Of a DNA stretch of 48,467 nucleotides, positions 31,689-39,316 are shown piece after piece; position 1 is the first letter of the stretch, and each line of letters starts with the position of its first letter. The notes under the pieces were generated by a model, which did not search any database, was not told the origin of the DNA, and saw only the letters and a program-made list of their open reading frames with translations. The stretch comes from a virus, in IMG/VR virus record IMGVR_UViG_3300034283_001363, positions 1 through 48,467 of that record. The stretch is one strand, 5' to 3'. The translations under genes were made by a program, and so were the position numbers.

Positions 31689-31849
31689 AAGCAATCAAAG
31701 CAATAGCACTATTCACAATGATCATGAGCGTAGCACTTCCAGTATTCGAACTGCTATCAATCTACAACGAGAGCAACGAGGGTAAACACTTCTTTTTCTT
31801 TGCGATGGCAACTATTTTGTACTGCATAACTAAAGCCTTTGAGAAATGA
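31685..31849 (+). CDS. Small membrane protein (54 aa)
   Basis: ATG at 31685 overlaps the preceding stop by 4 bp. The 54 residues contain two hydrophobic stretches (IALFTMIMSVALPVFELL and FFFFAMATILYCI). Function unknown; the tight overlaps with both neighbours indicate a translated unit. Confidence 0.55.
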   Translation: MKAIKAIALFTMIMSVALPVFELLSIYNESNEGKHFFFFAMATILYCITKAFEK

Positions 31850-31959
31850 CCGAACAAGAAGAAAATAAGCTAATGGCTTACAGCGCACTGGTGGCAGTTT
31901 CCATAGTACTACTATTAGTATCTATTGGATTATCCATTTACTCACTTTTTTGTAAATAA
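31846..31959 (+). CDS. Very small membrane peptide (37 aa)
   Basis: ATG at 31846 overlaps the previous stop (ATGA). The product MTEQEENKLMAYSAL continues into a single transmembrane helix (VAVSIVLLLVSIGLSIYSLF). It stops 2 bp before an operator palindrome. Its small size makes it speculative, but the overlap and topology support it. Confidence 0.5.
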   Translation: MTEQEENKLMAYSALVAVSIVLLLVSIGLSIYSLFCK

Positions 31960-31961
31960 CC

Positions 31962-31976
31962 GTATCACTGTGATAC
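31962..31976. promoter_or_regulatory. Operator-like palindrome before the DUF4942 gene
   Basis: GTATCACTGTGATAC, perfect palindrome, 18 nt upstream of the ATG at 31994. No -7 element is visible on either strand nearby. The leader then carries CCGCAAC. Confidence 0.65.
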
Positions 31977-31993
31977 TTTAACCGCAACACAAT

Positions 31994-33547
31994 ATGTTTG
32001 GAATAGACCTATATCCGACCCCAAGAGAGGTCATTGAACGAATGCTTGAATTTTCAAGCGTAACAGGCAAAACAATACTTGAGCCTAGTGCAGGAACTGG
32101 AAACATAGTCTCTTACTGCAAAGAAATGGGCGCAAAGAATGTAATTGCCTGCGAGATTGACAATAGACTCGCAAAACTGCTGTCAGATAAATGCAATGTC
32201 ATTGAAGATGATTTCTTGAATCTTACAGCCGAAAGAATATCGCACATTGACATGATAATAATGAACCCGCCATTCAGCAGTGATGAAGCGCACATTTTGC
32301 ATGCTTGGGATATTGCACCTGCAGGTTGTGAGATAATTGCTCTTTGTAACTATTCTATTCTTGAGCGTTCATCATGGAGAAGTAAAAAAACGATACAGGA
32401 GCTTATCAAGTTGAACGGAACATCACAATCATTTGGCGACTGCTTTTCCAATGCTGAGCGAAAAACAGGCGTTACAATTGGGTGCATAAGACTTCATAAG
32501 CCAGGAACAGGAGAGAGTGAATTTAATGGTTACTTTGACCTTTTCGATTACGAAAAAGAGCAAGTAAATCAATCCGGTATAGTTCGCTATGACTTTGTTC
32601 AGGACATTGTTTCTCGATACGTGGAAGCCGTGAGCATGTTTGACGAAGTGGAACAAGCAAACATAAGGATAAACAATGTTATCCAAGGAGTAAATATAAA
32701 GTTCAATATCAATTTCGGAGCAAGAAAAACAGGGCGTAATAATGAGTATGTGAATGTTGACCGTGACATGTTTAAAAAAGAGCTGCAAAAATCAGCATGG
32801 GAAAGGCTCTTTGATATGCTTGAAATGCATAAGTATGTTACTAGCGGAGTTATGGCTGAAATAAATAAATTTGTAGAAAATCAGGTTCACATTCCTTTCA
32901 CGGTCCGAAATGTTTACTTGATGGTACAGATGATCGCTGGAACACACTCAGGCCGCATGGACAAAGTTATCTGTGAAGCGTTCGATAAAATATGTTCTTT
33001 CGCATACGAAAACAGCACAGCAGGAGAGGGTTGGAGGACAAACACAGACTTCTTGATAAACAAGCGATTCATTTTGCCATACATGACTGAGTTCGGATAT
33101 GATGGTGGATTCAGAATACATTACAGTCGTGGTGAAAAAATGAACGATGTAGTTAAGGCACTTTGCCACTTGACAGGGTCACGATACGAAAACCAAATAG
33201 ATATATACTCATGGTTCAACAGCGGATACAGGGTGTTTTCAGACGGTAAATGGTGTCAAAACTATGATGCTACAGGAAGTAAGCCAGATGATCATAGAAT
33301 CAAAAGTTATCGTGATAACCTAATAGCAGCTGGCCGTGATGCTCAAATTATGAAAATAGACCGAGAATGGGGCAAGTGGGTAGAGTGGAACGAATTTTTC
33401 AACGTTCGAGCCTATAAGAAAGGCACGCTTCATGTTGAATTCAAAGACGAAGCAGTTTGGGCTAAATTCAACCAGCGAGTTGCCGAGATACGAGGTTGGA
33501 AAAACATGGTGACTCATACAAAAAAAGGCAGAGAGAAAAGAAAATAA
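31994..33547 (+). CDS. SAM-dependent methyltransferase with DUF4942 domain (517 aa)
   Basis: The N-terminal ~170 residues are a class I N6-adenine-type methyltransferase: SAM motif ILEPSAGTGNIV (about 28-39) and catalytic NPPF (about 94-97). The C-terminal ~330 residues (MFDEVEQANIRIN through KGTLHVEFKDEAVWAKFN) correspond to DUF4942, which co-occurs with such methyltransferases in Bacteroidetes phages and mobile elements. It may methylate phage DNA to avoid restriction. The leader has CCGCAAC. Confidence 0.75.
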   Translation: MFGIDLYPTPREVIERMLEFSSVTGKTILEPSAGTGNIVSYCKEMGAKNVIACEIDNRLAKLLSDKCNVIEDDFLNLTAERISHIDMIIMNPPFSSDEAHILHAWDIAPAGCEIIALCNYSILERSSWRSKKTIQELIKLNGTSQSFGDCFSNAERKTGVTIGCIRLHKPGTGESEFNGYFDLFDYEKEQVNQSGIVRYDFVQDIVSRYVEAVSMFDEVEQANIRINNVIQGVNIKFNINFGARKTGRNNEYVNVDRDMFKKELQKSAWERLFDMLEMHKYVTSGVMAEINKFVENQVHIPFTVRNVYLMVQMIAGTHSGRMDKVICEAFDKICSFAYENSTAGEGWRTNTDFLINKRFILPYMTEFGYDGGFRIHYSRGEKMNDVVKALCHLTGSRYENQIDIYSWFNSGYRVFSDGKWCQNYDATGSKPDDHRIKSYRDNLIAAGRDAQIMKIDREWGKWVEWNEFFNVRAYKKGTLHVEFKDEAVWAKFNQRVAEIRGWKNMVTHTKKGREKRK

Positions 33548-33564
33548 TCAATAAAACCAATTAT

Positions 33565-33825
33565 ATGAAACGCAAAGACACTATCATTCACTTGGAGTTC
33601 AGAGATGAAAACCGACCACAACAACATTATTATTTCGGCTCTATAACAGCCATTTTTGAAATGTTCAAAGCAAAGGACATCGGAGTAACAGCTAGCCGTT
33701 TGTATCAGGTTGACATCGATAGCGAGCATCCGTACATCAATAGAACTTGCATTGTAAGGAAAGGCGAAATCACAAGGAAGTCAGGCAATAGGAAGCCACC
33801 AATCAAAATTATTAGAGTTATTTAA
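33565..33825 (+). CDS. Hypothetical protein (86 aa)
   Basis: The start is ATG 33565 (MKRKDTIIHLEFRDENRPQQHYYFGSITAIFEMFKAKDIGV). The 86 residues are basic toward the C-terminus (RKGEITRKSGNRKPPIKI), suggesting nucleic-acid contact, and no catalytic motif is seen. It sits 17 bp after the DUF4942 gene and is likely co-transcribed. Confidence 0.5.
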   Translation: MKRKDTIIHLEFRDENRPQQHYYFGSITAIFEMFKAKDIGVTASRLYQVDIDSEHPYINRTCIVRKGEITRKSGNRKPPIKIIRVI

Positions 33826-33859
33826 CACTTAATATAATACATCTATTGAGTATATGTAT

Positions 33860-33887
33860 TATATTTGTCAACGTATCACAGTGATAC
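33860..33887 (+). promoter_or_regulatory. Rightward promoter with operator for the lipoprotein unit
   Basis: TATATTTG (33860-33867, TAnnTTTG) is followed 5 nt later by the perfect palindrome GTATCACAGTGATAC (33873-33887). It would drive the lipoprotein, MazG-like, ASCH-like and small membrane genes. No -33 TTTG is evident. Confidence 0.6.
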
Positions 33888-33961
33888 ACTTAAACTAAAA
33901 CCACAATTACGGGCTAAAGGAAGTCCGGGCGGTGTAAGACCGTATTTTGCTTGTTCTATTT

Positions 33962-33989
33962 ATGGGTGGGGGGCGATTTACCCACCCAT
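33962..33989 (+). promoter_or_regulatory. Hairpin in the 5' leader of the lipoprotein gene
   Basis: ATGGGTGGG (33962-33970) pairs perfectly with CCCACCCAT (33981-33989); a smaller stem GGTGTAAGACC precedes it at about 33930-33942. The ~130-nt leader between promoter and ATG at 34023 has no gene. No T run follows, so it is more likely an RNA structure affecting translation or stability than a terminator. Confidence 0.5.
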
Positions 33990-34022
33990 TACTAAACGAA
34001 TTAACCAAATAATAATAAAGCC

Positions 34023-34586
34023 ATGAAAAAGACTACTTTTTTACTTATTGCATCATTGCTCATGTTGGCAAGTTGCTCAAAGGATGATTCACCAGTGATC
34101 ATCACCAAGAAAGACACTGTTTTCGTTATCGAAAAGAAAGACACTGTAATACCTGCCAAGCCTATTGACAGTACAAAGATTGCACCTGTATTTAACCCTG
34201 AGCCACTGTATGGCACATGGCAGATAGACACATTCAACATCTACAGGTGTGATAATGATAAGTTTAGGGTTACATACATTACTTTCAATAGAGACATGAC
34301 ATATACGTGTTGGGATATTAAAACTAAGACTGTAAACATAGGTTGGTCTCTGGCAGGAACTAATGGAACATTCAAAACTTACATGAATTTCATTGAGCTG
34401 TATAATACTTTCCCAGGAGCAGGTTCAAGATACCTATATGTGAGAAAGTTCACAAACACACACTTATCATTTACCATCAGAAGTGGGCGAAATAACACAA
34501 ACGGTACTTCATCAGCCAAATGTCATAAGCTAACAGATAGTGAAGCTGCAACGGTTACTAATGCGTACAACAACATACCCAAATAA
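34023..34586 (+). CDS. Surface-type lipoprotein (187 aa)
   Basis: A signal peptide with lipobox LASC (Cys18) is followed by SKDD, which fits the lipoprotein export signal known for surface-exposed Bacteroidetes lipoproteins (Lys followed by two acidic residues, or Ser plus acidic residues). After a short repeat (KKDTVFVIEKKDTVI) comes a lipocalin-like beta domain (PLYGTWQIDTF, YITFNRDMTYTCWDI). It has its own promoter-operator. Likely a lysogenic-conversion protein that changes the host surface, for example superinfection exclusion. The function is inferred. Confidence 0.65.
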   Translation: MKKTTFLLIASLLMLASCSKDDSPVIITKKDTVFVIEKKDTVIPAKPIDSTKIAPVFNPEPLYGTWQIDTFNIYRCDNDKFRVTYITFNRDMTYTCWDIKTKTVNIGWSLAGTNGTFKTYMNFIELYNTFPGAGSRYLYVRKFTNTHLSFTIRSGRNNTNGTSSAKCHKLTDSEAATVTNAYNNIPK

Positions 34587-34588
34587 GC

Positions 34589-34912
34589 ATGAAAAAGTAC
34601 ATAAGAAACATTACAGAAGCAAAAGTATGCTGTTTGTTTGATGAAAAGTTCGGAACTGACATATCCACTAGGGCTGATAAGGTTAAAGAGGAACATTCAG
34701 AGTTCCAACAGGCGCTACAGGCATACAAAGAGAATCCAACGTCTGAAAACCTACAACACCTTAAGGATGAAATGAGCGACTTGTACGCAACTGTAACCCA
34801 CACTGCTAGCGTTATAGAACTCTATCAAAATGAGCTGTTGGATATGGCCATCGATAAAGTGAAAGGACGTGAGATTGACAATAATTATAAAAGATATAAA
34901 CCGCAACAATGA
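34589..34912 (+). CDS. MazG-like nucleotide pyrophosphohydrolase candidate (107 aa)
   Basis: The 107-residue all-helical protein has the metal-binding pattern EEHSE (residues 34-38) and KDEMSDLY (residues 59-66), typical of MazG-like NTP pyrophosphatases. Phage MazG proteins alter host nucleotide or alarmone pools. It starts 2 bp after the lipoprotein stop and overlaps the ASCH-like gene by 4 bp. Confidence 0.6.
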   Translation: MKKYIRNITEAKVCCLFDEKFGTDISTRADKVKEEHSEFQQALQAYKENPTSENLQHLKDEMSDLYATVTHTASVIELYQNELLDMAIDKVKGREIDNNYKRYKPQQ

Positions 34913-35427
34913 AAGAGAAAAAACCAATCAGATACAGGCTCGGAGTTAGTCTAGAGTTCCCGAAAAGTCATGCAAGAAAAGGAGAACTGACAGACTTTGT
35001 CGATAGTATTGCATGTGTCAAATTTTGTCCAGGTGATTGTGAATTCTGTGATTTTGAAAAGGAAAAAATCCACACCATCCGCTCGAACTACCCACTATGG
35101 GAAAAGCGAATGAAAAAGGTGCAAGCAGGTGAAGCAGTGATAGAGATGTTTTATTGGAGCGGAAAGCCGTACAACTCAAAACAGGTTGTTTTCGCTATGC
35201 TTGACAATGATAGTGGGTGTGGGGTGCAGAAACTTGAATGGTGGGGTACAGGTAGCATGTTTGTGGCATGGACTGAAACAGAAGATCAGGATTTTTATTC
35301 TGAATTAAAACTTGAAACATTAGCCAAAAACGACGGCTTATCACTTGATGACTTCAAAGAATGGTTCAAAGTCTACGACCTATCACAACCTATGGCAATT
35401 ATTCATTTCACTAAATTCAGATATTAA
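34909..35427 (+). CDS. ASCH-like (PUA-fold) protein (172 aa)
   Basis: A KIHTIRSNYPLWEKRMKKVQAGEAVIEMFYWSGKPYNSKQ segment (about residues 46-85) matches the ASCH motif with its conserved W, G and KPYxSKQ pattern. N-terminal cysteines (CVKFCPGDCEFC, about 35-46) may bind metal. ASCH domains bind RNA or modified nucleosides. It starts overlapping the MazG-like gene. Confidence 0.6.
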   Translation: MKEKKPIRYRLGVSLEFPKSHARKGELTDFVDSIACVKFCPGDCEFCDFEKEKIHTIRSNYPLWEKRMKKVQAGEAVIEMFYWSGKPYNSKQVVFAMLDNDSGCGVQKLEWWGTGSMFVAWTETEDQDFYSELKLETLAKNDGLSLDDFKEWFKVYDLSQPMAIIHFTKFRY

Positions 35428-35428
35428 C

Positions 35429-35569
35429 ATGGTAATACTGATTGTAATCATAATTTTGTTCATGCTTTTAGTGGCATTATCTCTTTGTGGAGCTGCATCA
35501 CATGCAGACGATGAATTTGAAAGGATGTTCGATGAATATATGAAAGAACAGGAAAAAGAAAACGAGTAG
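35429..35569 (+). CDS. Small membrane protein (46 aa)
   Basis: ATG at 35429 follows the preceding stop by 1 bp. One hydrophobic segment (VILIVIIILFMLLVALSLCGA) is followed by an acidic helical tail (DEFERMFDEYMKEQEKENE). Last gene of the rightward island; its final two residues and stop are part of the shared terminator palindrome. Confidence 0.55.
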   Translation: MVILIVIIILFMLLVALSLCGAASHADDEFERMFDEYMKEQEKENE

Positions 35570-35586
35570 TGTAATGCTACTCGTTT
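35560..35586. terminator. Bidirectional terminator at the convergent gene junction
   Basis: AAACGAGTAG (35560-35569) pairs perfectly with CTACTCGTTT (35577-35586), loop TGTAATG, with T runs on both outer sides. It ends the rightward cargo genes and the leftward structural operon. Both genes end in Asn-Glu-stop encoded by this palindrome. Confidence 0.85.
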
Positions 35587-37382
35587 TTTATGAAATACTT
35601 TGCTATTACTTTAAATAATTTTTTATCTATAAATCCATACTCGGCACCTGCTTTGTACTCCTGAAAAACAAAACCGTCATATCCATTTTCCTGTAAATAC
35701 TTTTTAAATGTTACTCCTAGTTCAAAGTCTGAATATGTTTGTGGATGATTTATTATTTCCCTGACACGAATATCACCATTAGCTCCCTTTAACCAAGGAT
35801 ATTTTTTGATTGCTTGCTTTTCACTTAGTGTAATAATATCATTCATTACTCCGCTTCTATATCTATCCAAATAACCAGGTTGCATTTTATTGAGTTCTAT
35901 TTCAAATTCAGCAGCCTGTTTAGATGTTAATTTATTGAAGTCAAAAAGTTTAGCCCCTTTATCAATTTCAACAATTGTTATATTTGGTTTTCCAGCATTT
36001 ACCCTTATGCTTTCATTCATAGCAGTTGTTGCGTAATCAGTGGCGTATGCTTTTTTATCTGTGAAGAAATTAAATCCTGCTTCATTCTTTATTTTTCCAT
36101 CAAGCTTGTAATCCGTATTTTTTACGTCAAATACATTTCCTTTATCTCTTGTGTCTCCCCTATATAATACTTCTTTCCCATCTTCAATGGCCTTATTAAC
36201 AATATCAATGGCTTGTTTCTCTGTGACTATTATATCTTGAATATCACCTTTAATAATTTTTCTTGATATTTGACCAAACCTCAACCCACCCTCAATAGTT
36301 CCACCTTTGAAATTATCCTTGATGAAATAAGGCTGTGATTTCCAACCTTTGGAACGTTCAGCGTTTGTATTTATCCATTCCTTGAAACCCTGTGGCACAT
36401 CTGTTATAGCATTTCGAGACTGTAACTGATTGTACTCAGTTCCATTGATTGCAGCTTTCAGTTCGTTCAATTCATCTGTATTGAACTCGTCAGGGTCTTG
36501 CAAGATTGGTATAGCATGACACCTGCATTGTGGGTGCCAACCTTTAAACTTAAATTCCTTGGGGTACTTTCCTTTAAGGTCATCGCAAATGTCAACAAAC
36601 GGCACACCGTTAAGCGTGTGGTTATTTGACAATCGAACTTCAAAGCCTACTACGAAATCTAATTGATTCCATCTTAACTGGTCCGACTCGCGATAAGCCA
36701 TGTTTATTTCAGTGCGTGCTAGTCTCATGGCGTTTTTGTACGAACTTCTATATTTACCAACACCAGGATTAAATAGCTCTGCATTCTTGCTTAGTTTAAG
36801 ATTTCCGTGCTTATCTCTTACTCGCCTGAATAGTTTATCTGGGTCAATAAGATACTGTCTTAAATCCTTTGAAAGTGCCTGAGCCGAACGTCCATCACCA
36901 ACGGCAATGTCAATACCTAGTTCCATTTGCTTCTGAAACTGGTTTGTATAGTTCCAAACCCTATCTGATAGGTTGAGTCCGTTTGTTTTTCTTGCTTGGA
37001 ATGATTTAAGTGCTTCCAAGTTTCTATCTTGGTATTTTTCAAGAACAGACTTTGGCAATTCAGATGTTTTGAGTATCGATTCCAAGAAAAAATCATTTTT
37101 CTTTGATGCAAATTCCCATTGGAAGGAAGTGCCTGTATTGATAGTATTGGTAATCCTATCAGCTAGCGTTGCTACGATGCTTTTTGCCTTTGTCTTAAGC
37201 GTTGGGTAGTCTTTAAAATCAAATGGCTTATCGGGGCTTATATTTGCCTTATCAGCTGCATTGGAAAAATCAGAAACGGCAATACTGAACGCTTTATCAA
37301 TTGACTCGATAAAATGTTCAGTACTGTTTGCACTTTGTACATCGTATTTTTGAGGATTAAATCCGTTTTTCTTCTTTCCCAT
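35577..37382 (-). CDS. MuF-type minor head protein with C-terminal ADP-ribosyltransferase-like domain (601 aa)
   Basis: The N-terminal ~300 residues are MuF/SPP1 gp7-like, with a conserved WHPQCRCHAIP block at residues 282-292. The C-terminal domain (about 385-601) has YRGD at 407-410, FNFFTDKKAYATDYAT at 437-452, and later VEIDKGAKLFDF. This order (Arg strand, then FF-T/S with Ala/Tyr) resembles ADP-ribosyltransferase (ART-PolyVal type) domains carried by phage head proteins. MuF proteins are packed in virions and can be injected with DNA, so the domain may modify a host target early in infection. Confidence 0.75.
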   Translation of the reverse strand: MGKKKNGFNPQKYDVQSANSTEHFIESIDKAFSIAVSDFSNAADKANISPDKPFDFKDYPTLKTKAKSIVATLADRITNTINTGTSFQWEFASKKNDFFLESILKTSELPKSVLEKYQDRNLEALKSFQARKTNGLNLSDRVWNYTNQFQKQMELGIDIAVGDGRSAQALSKDLRQYLIDPDKLFRRVRDKHGNLKLSKNAELFNPGVGKYRSSYKNAMRLARTEINMAYRESDQLRWNQLDFVVGFEVRLSNNHTLNGVPFVDICDDLKGKYPKEFKFKGWHPQCRCHAIPILQDPDEFNTDELNELKAAINGTEYNQLQSRNAITDVPQGFKEWINTNAERSKGWKSQPYFIKDNFKGGTIEGGLRFGQISRKIIKGDIQDIIVTEKQAIDIVNKAIEDGKEVLYRGDTRDKGNVFDVKNTDYKLDGKIKNEAGFNFFTDKKAYATDYATTAMNESIRVNAGKPNITIVEIDKGAKLFDFNKLTSKQAAEFEIELNKMQPGYLDRYRSGVMNDIITLSEKQAIKKYPWLKGANGDIRVREIINHPQTYSDFELGVTFKKYLQENGYDGFVFQEYKAGAEYGFIDKKLFKVIAKYFIKNE

Positions 37383-37572
37383 TATCCAATTGCTTATGAA
37401 CGCACGGCTTTTTATCGCTTATTACCACTATCATTTTAACTTTCCTATTGGTACAGAATGTGTGGCCGTTAAAATCATTGTACGGCTTTGAGAATACGCA
37501 ACCCTCACAGGTCACGTATTCAAATTCATTTAATGTTGGTTTAGCTGTTACTTGTTTGACCGCCTTCATCAT
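37357..37572 (-). CDS. Zinc-ribbon-like small protein (71 aa)
   Basis: Start ATG 37572 or 37569. The 71 residues hold Cys residues in the pattern CEGCVFSKPYNDFNGHTFC (about 22-40) and CVHKQ (about 57-61), with nearby His, which suits a zinc-binding fold. It overlaps the start of the MuF gene and the end of the next gene upstream. Function unknown. Confidence 0.5.
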   Translation of the reverse strand: MMKAVKQVTAKPTLNEFEYVTCEGCVFSKPYNDFNGHTFCTNRKVKMIVVISDKKPCVHKQLDNGKEEKRI

Positions 37573-37792
37573 CAATTTTTTCTAAATTAAAATATGTTTC
37601 GGCTTCTTCTACTGTGGAGAAACGCTTACAACACGTGCCCTCAGTTCCACAATCGCCTAATCCATTGCCACATGCACATCCTGGAGGGCAATAAAAACGA
37701 ATTTCGGCTGTGATTAAGTCGCATCTTTCGAGGGTTGTTTTATCCTTATACTCGCCCCCATTGGCGTTCGGTAGTTTTTTGTATAGTTCCAT
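37541..37792 (-). CDS. Cysteine-rich small protein (83 aa)
   Basis: Start chosen at ATG 37792, shortly after the end of the neighbouring fibre-like gene; a longer reading to 37864 overlaps that gene heavily. Cys-rich stretch CPPGCACGNGLGDCGTEGTCC (about 34-54) suggests metal or disulphide structure. The stop overlaps the next gene by about 30 bp. Function unknown. Confidence 0.45.
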   Translation of the reverse strand: MELYKKLPNANGGEYKDKTTLERCDLITAEIRFYCPPGCACGNGLGDCGTEGTCCKRFSTVEEAETYFNLEKIDDEGGQTSNS

Positions 37793-37797
37793 ATTTT

Positions 37798-39291
37798 CTA
37801 ATTTTGAACAATGTAATTTTTGACTGTTGCAATTGATGTATCGCAAGTTCCAGCACCTGCACATCCTGTTATCTTAATAGCTTTGTTTGAACCTACTGGC
37901 TGTGTTGGCAAAGCTGTAAAAAAAGCATTCAAAGCTGGTGCATCCATTCCACTACAATACTGAATGTCCAATTGTGGACTAGACCCACCGAATGTGCTGT
38001 TAGGATTCGTCAGTATCAATCCAGTGATAGGAAGTGGCACCGTCGAACTACCACCCAAACTTAGTTTGCTTATTTTGGCACCAATAGTAAGTGGTTGTGC
38101 TAGATTTTCACATCGGTAAAACGTATTTGTCCAGTTACAATCCAAAGTTCTACTACCCAAAAATTCAAGGTTGCTAATATGCTTCAAATTTCCACACAAA
38201 TAAAACATATTAGTGCAATTGGTGTTTTTGTCATTGCCAACACCTGCTGGCAAATGAACCTCATCCAAAGCCGTATCAGTGTCAAACATATAAGCCGTCG
38301 AGCCTGTTGAGCCCCAATCACTAGCGGTTATGCTGAAAGTCCGAACACGTCCACTGTTTGACAAATAGTAAGTGTATGAAGCACTTCCACCCCCACTGTA
38401 TAGACTGTTCATTGTGCCATTTACTAGGCCAGTTCCATATATGGCATAAGTCCGTGAAGTAGCCAACGGCATAGCAGGAAAATTAAAGTCTTCAAAACCG
38501 CCACAATTGTATGCAAAGTAGTCCGAACTTGTAACGTTACTTGCATCATAGATGTTTACTTTCTTCAAGAATGGACTTCTAAACGGACTAATTGACACAC
38601 CATTACTAAACATTTGAGAGATATTCACCAGACTTGGTACATTGATTTCCGCACATGTAACACAACTGTTTTGTTGGGTGTATTGTGCGCTTGTTTTGGC
38701 GACCTTGAAGTATTTGATTGGTGAGCTTGCATTGTAAATGCGAACGGTGTACGCCCATACTTTCCATTCAGGAATCCACACCCCTAACCCCGACCCATTA
38801 TTTTCGACATAAGTGTGCGACACTTGAGCTGTCAAGTTATTTGCAGCTGTTTGTGTTGTGAATGCACTAGCACTCACACCAATTTGCCTTTGTGCATCCC
38901 CAAAATCAATATCATAAGTTCCATTTGTGGTTGTTTGAATAGCAAAACCATTGGCACCGCCATTGTCGATACATATCATCAGTATTTCTCCTAACCGAGC
39001 CTTGCCTGCAATACTGTTGAAAATTTTTGTTAGGCCACTGCAGGGAGTGGCCTTAACAAAAAAATCTGACGTCTTTAATTCATATTCTTCCTGTGATGAA
39101 TAATTGTGTACCACTCCATCAAGAACATATTGAAACTCAGTGGGTAGAATATTCGAAGCGTAAACGGTGCCGTCGAAATCCTGAATAGTGATACGACCTG
39201 TTGCATCATTAATAACTTCAATACAACTGCCTTTGGGTATGGAACAGCCATCTAATCGCCATTTGCCATTTGTTTGTTGGTAGAATAACAT
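37798..39291 (-). CDS. LRR/PKD-like virion surface protein candidate (497 aa)
   Basis: The N-terminal ~80 residues (PKGSCIEVINDATGRITIQDFDGTVYAS, then QEEYELKTSDFFVKA) precede a PKD-like beta domain (GTYDIDFGDAQRQIGV ... VSHTYVENN). The second half has BspA-like leucine-rich repeat sequences (FLYLCGNLKHISNLEFLGSRTL-like, with LPITGLILTNPNSTFGG), ending LNAFFTALPTQPVGSNKAIKI and STSIATVKNYIVQ-type motifs. Such proteins usually occur with tail fibres, but here the gene is between portal and MuF. It could be a head fibre or adhesin. Confidence 0.6.
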   Translation of the reverse strand: MLFYQQTNGKWRLDGCSIPKGSCIEVINDATGRITIQDFDGTVYASNILPTEFQYVLDGVVHNYSSQEEYELKTSDFFVKATPCSGLTKIFNSIAGKARLGEILMICIDNGGANGFAIQTTTNGTYDIDFGDAQRQIGVSASAFTTQTAANNLTAQVSHTYVENNGSGLGVWIPEWKVWAYTVRIYNASSPIKYFKVAKTSAQYTQQNSCVTCAEINVPSLVNISQMFSNGVSISPFRSPFLKKVNIYDASNVTSSDYFAYNCGGFEDFNFPAMPLATSRTYAIYGTGLVNGTMNSLYSGGGSASYTYYLSNSGRVRTFSITASDWGSTGSTAYMFDTDTALDEVHLPAGVGNDKNTNCTNMFYLCGNLKHISNLEFLGSRTLDCNWTNTFYRCENLAQPLTIGAKISKLSLGGSSTVPLPITGLILTNPNSTFGGSSPQLDIQYCSGMDAPALNAFFTALPTQPVGSNKAIKITGCAGAGTCDTSIATVKNYIVQN

Positions 39292-39316
39292 TTTGTTTTA
39301 ATTTTAAGGATTATTA

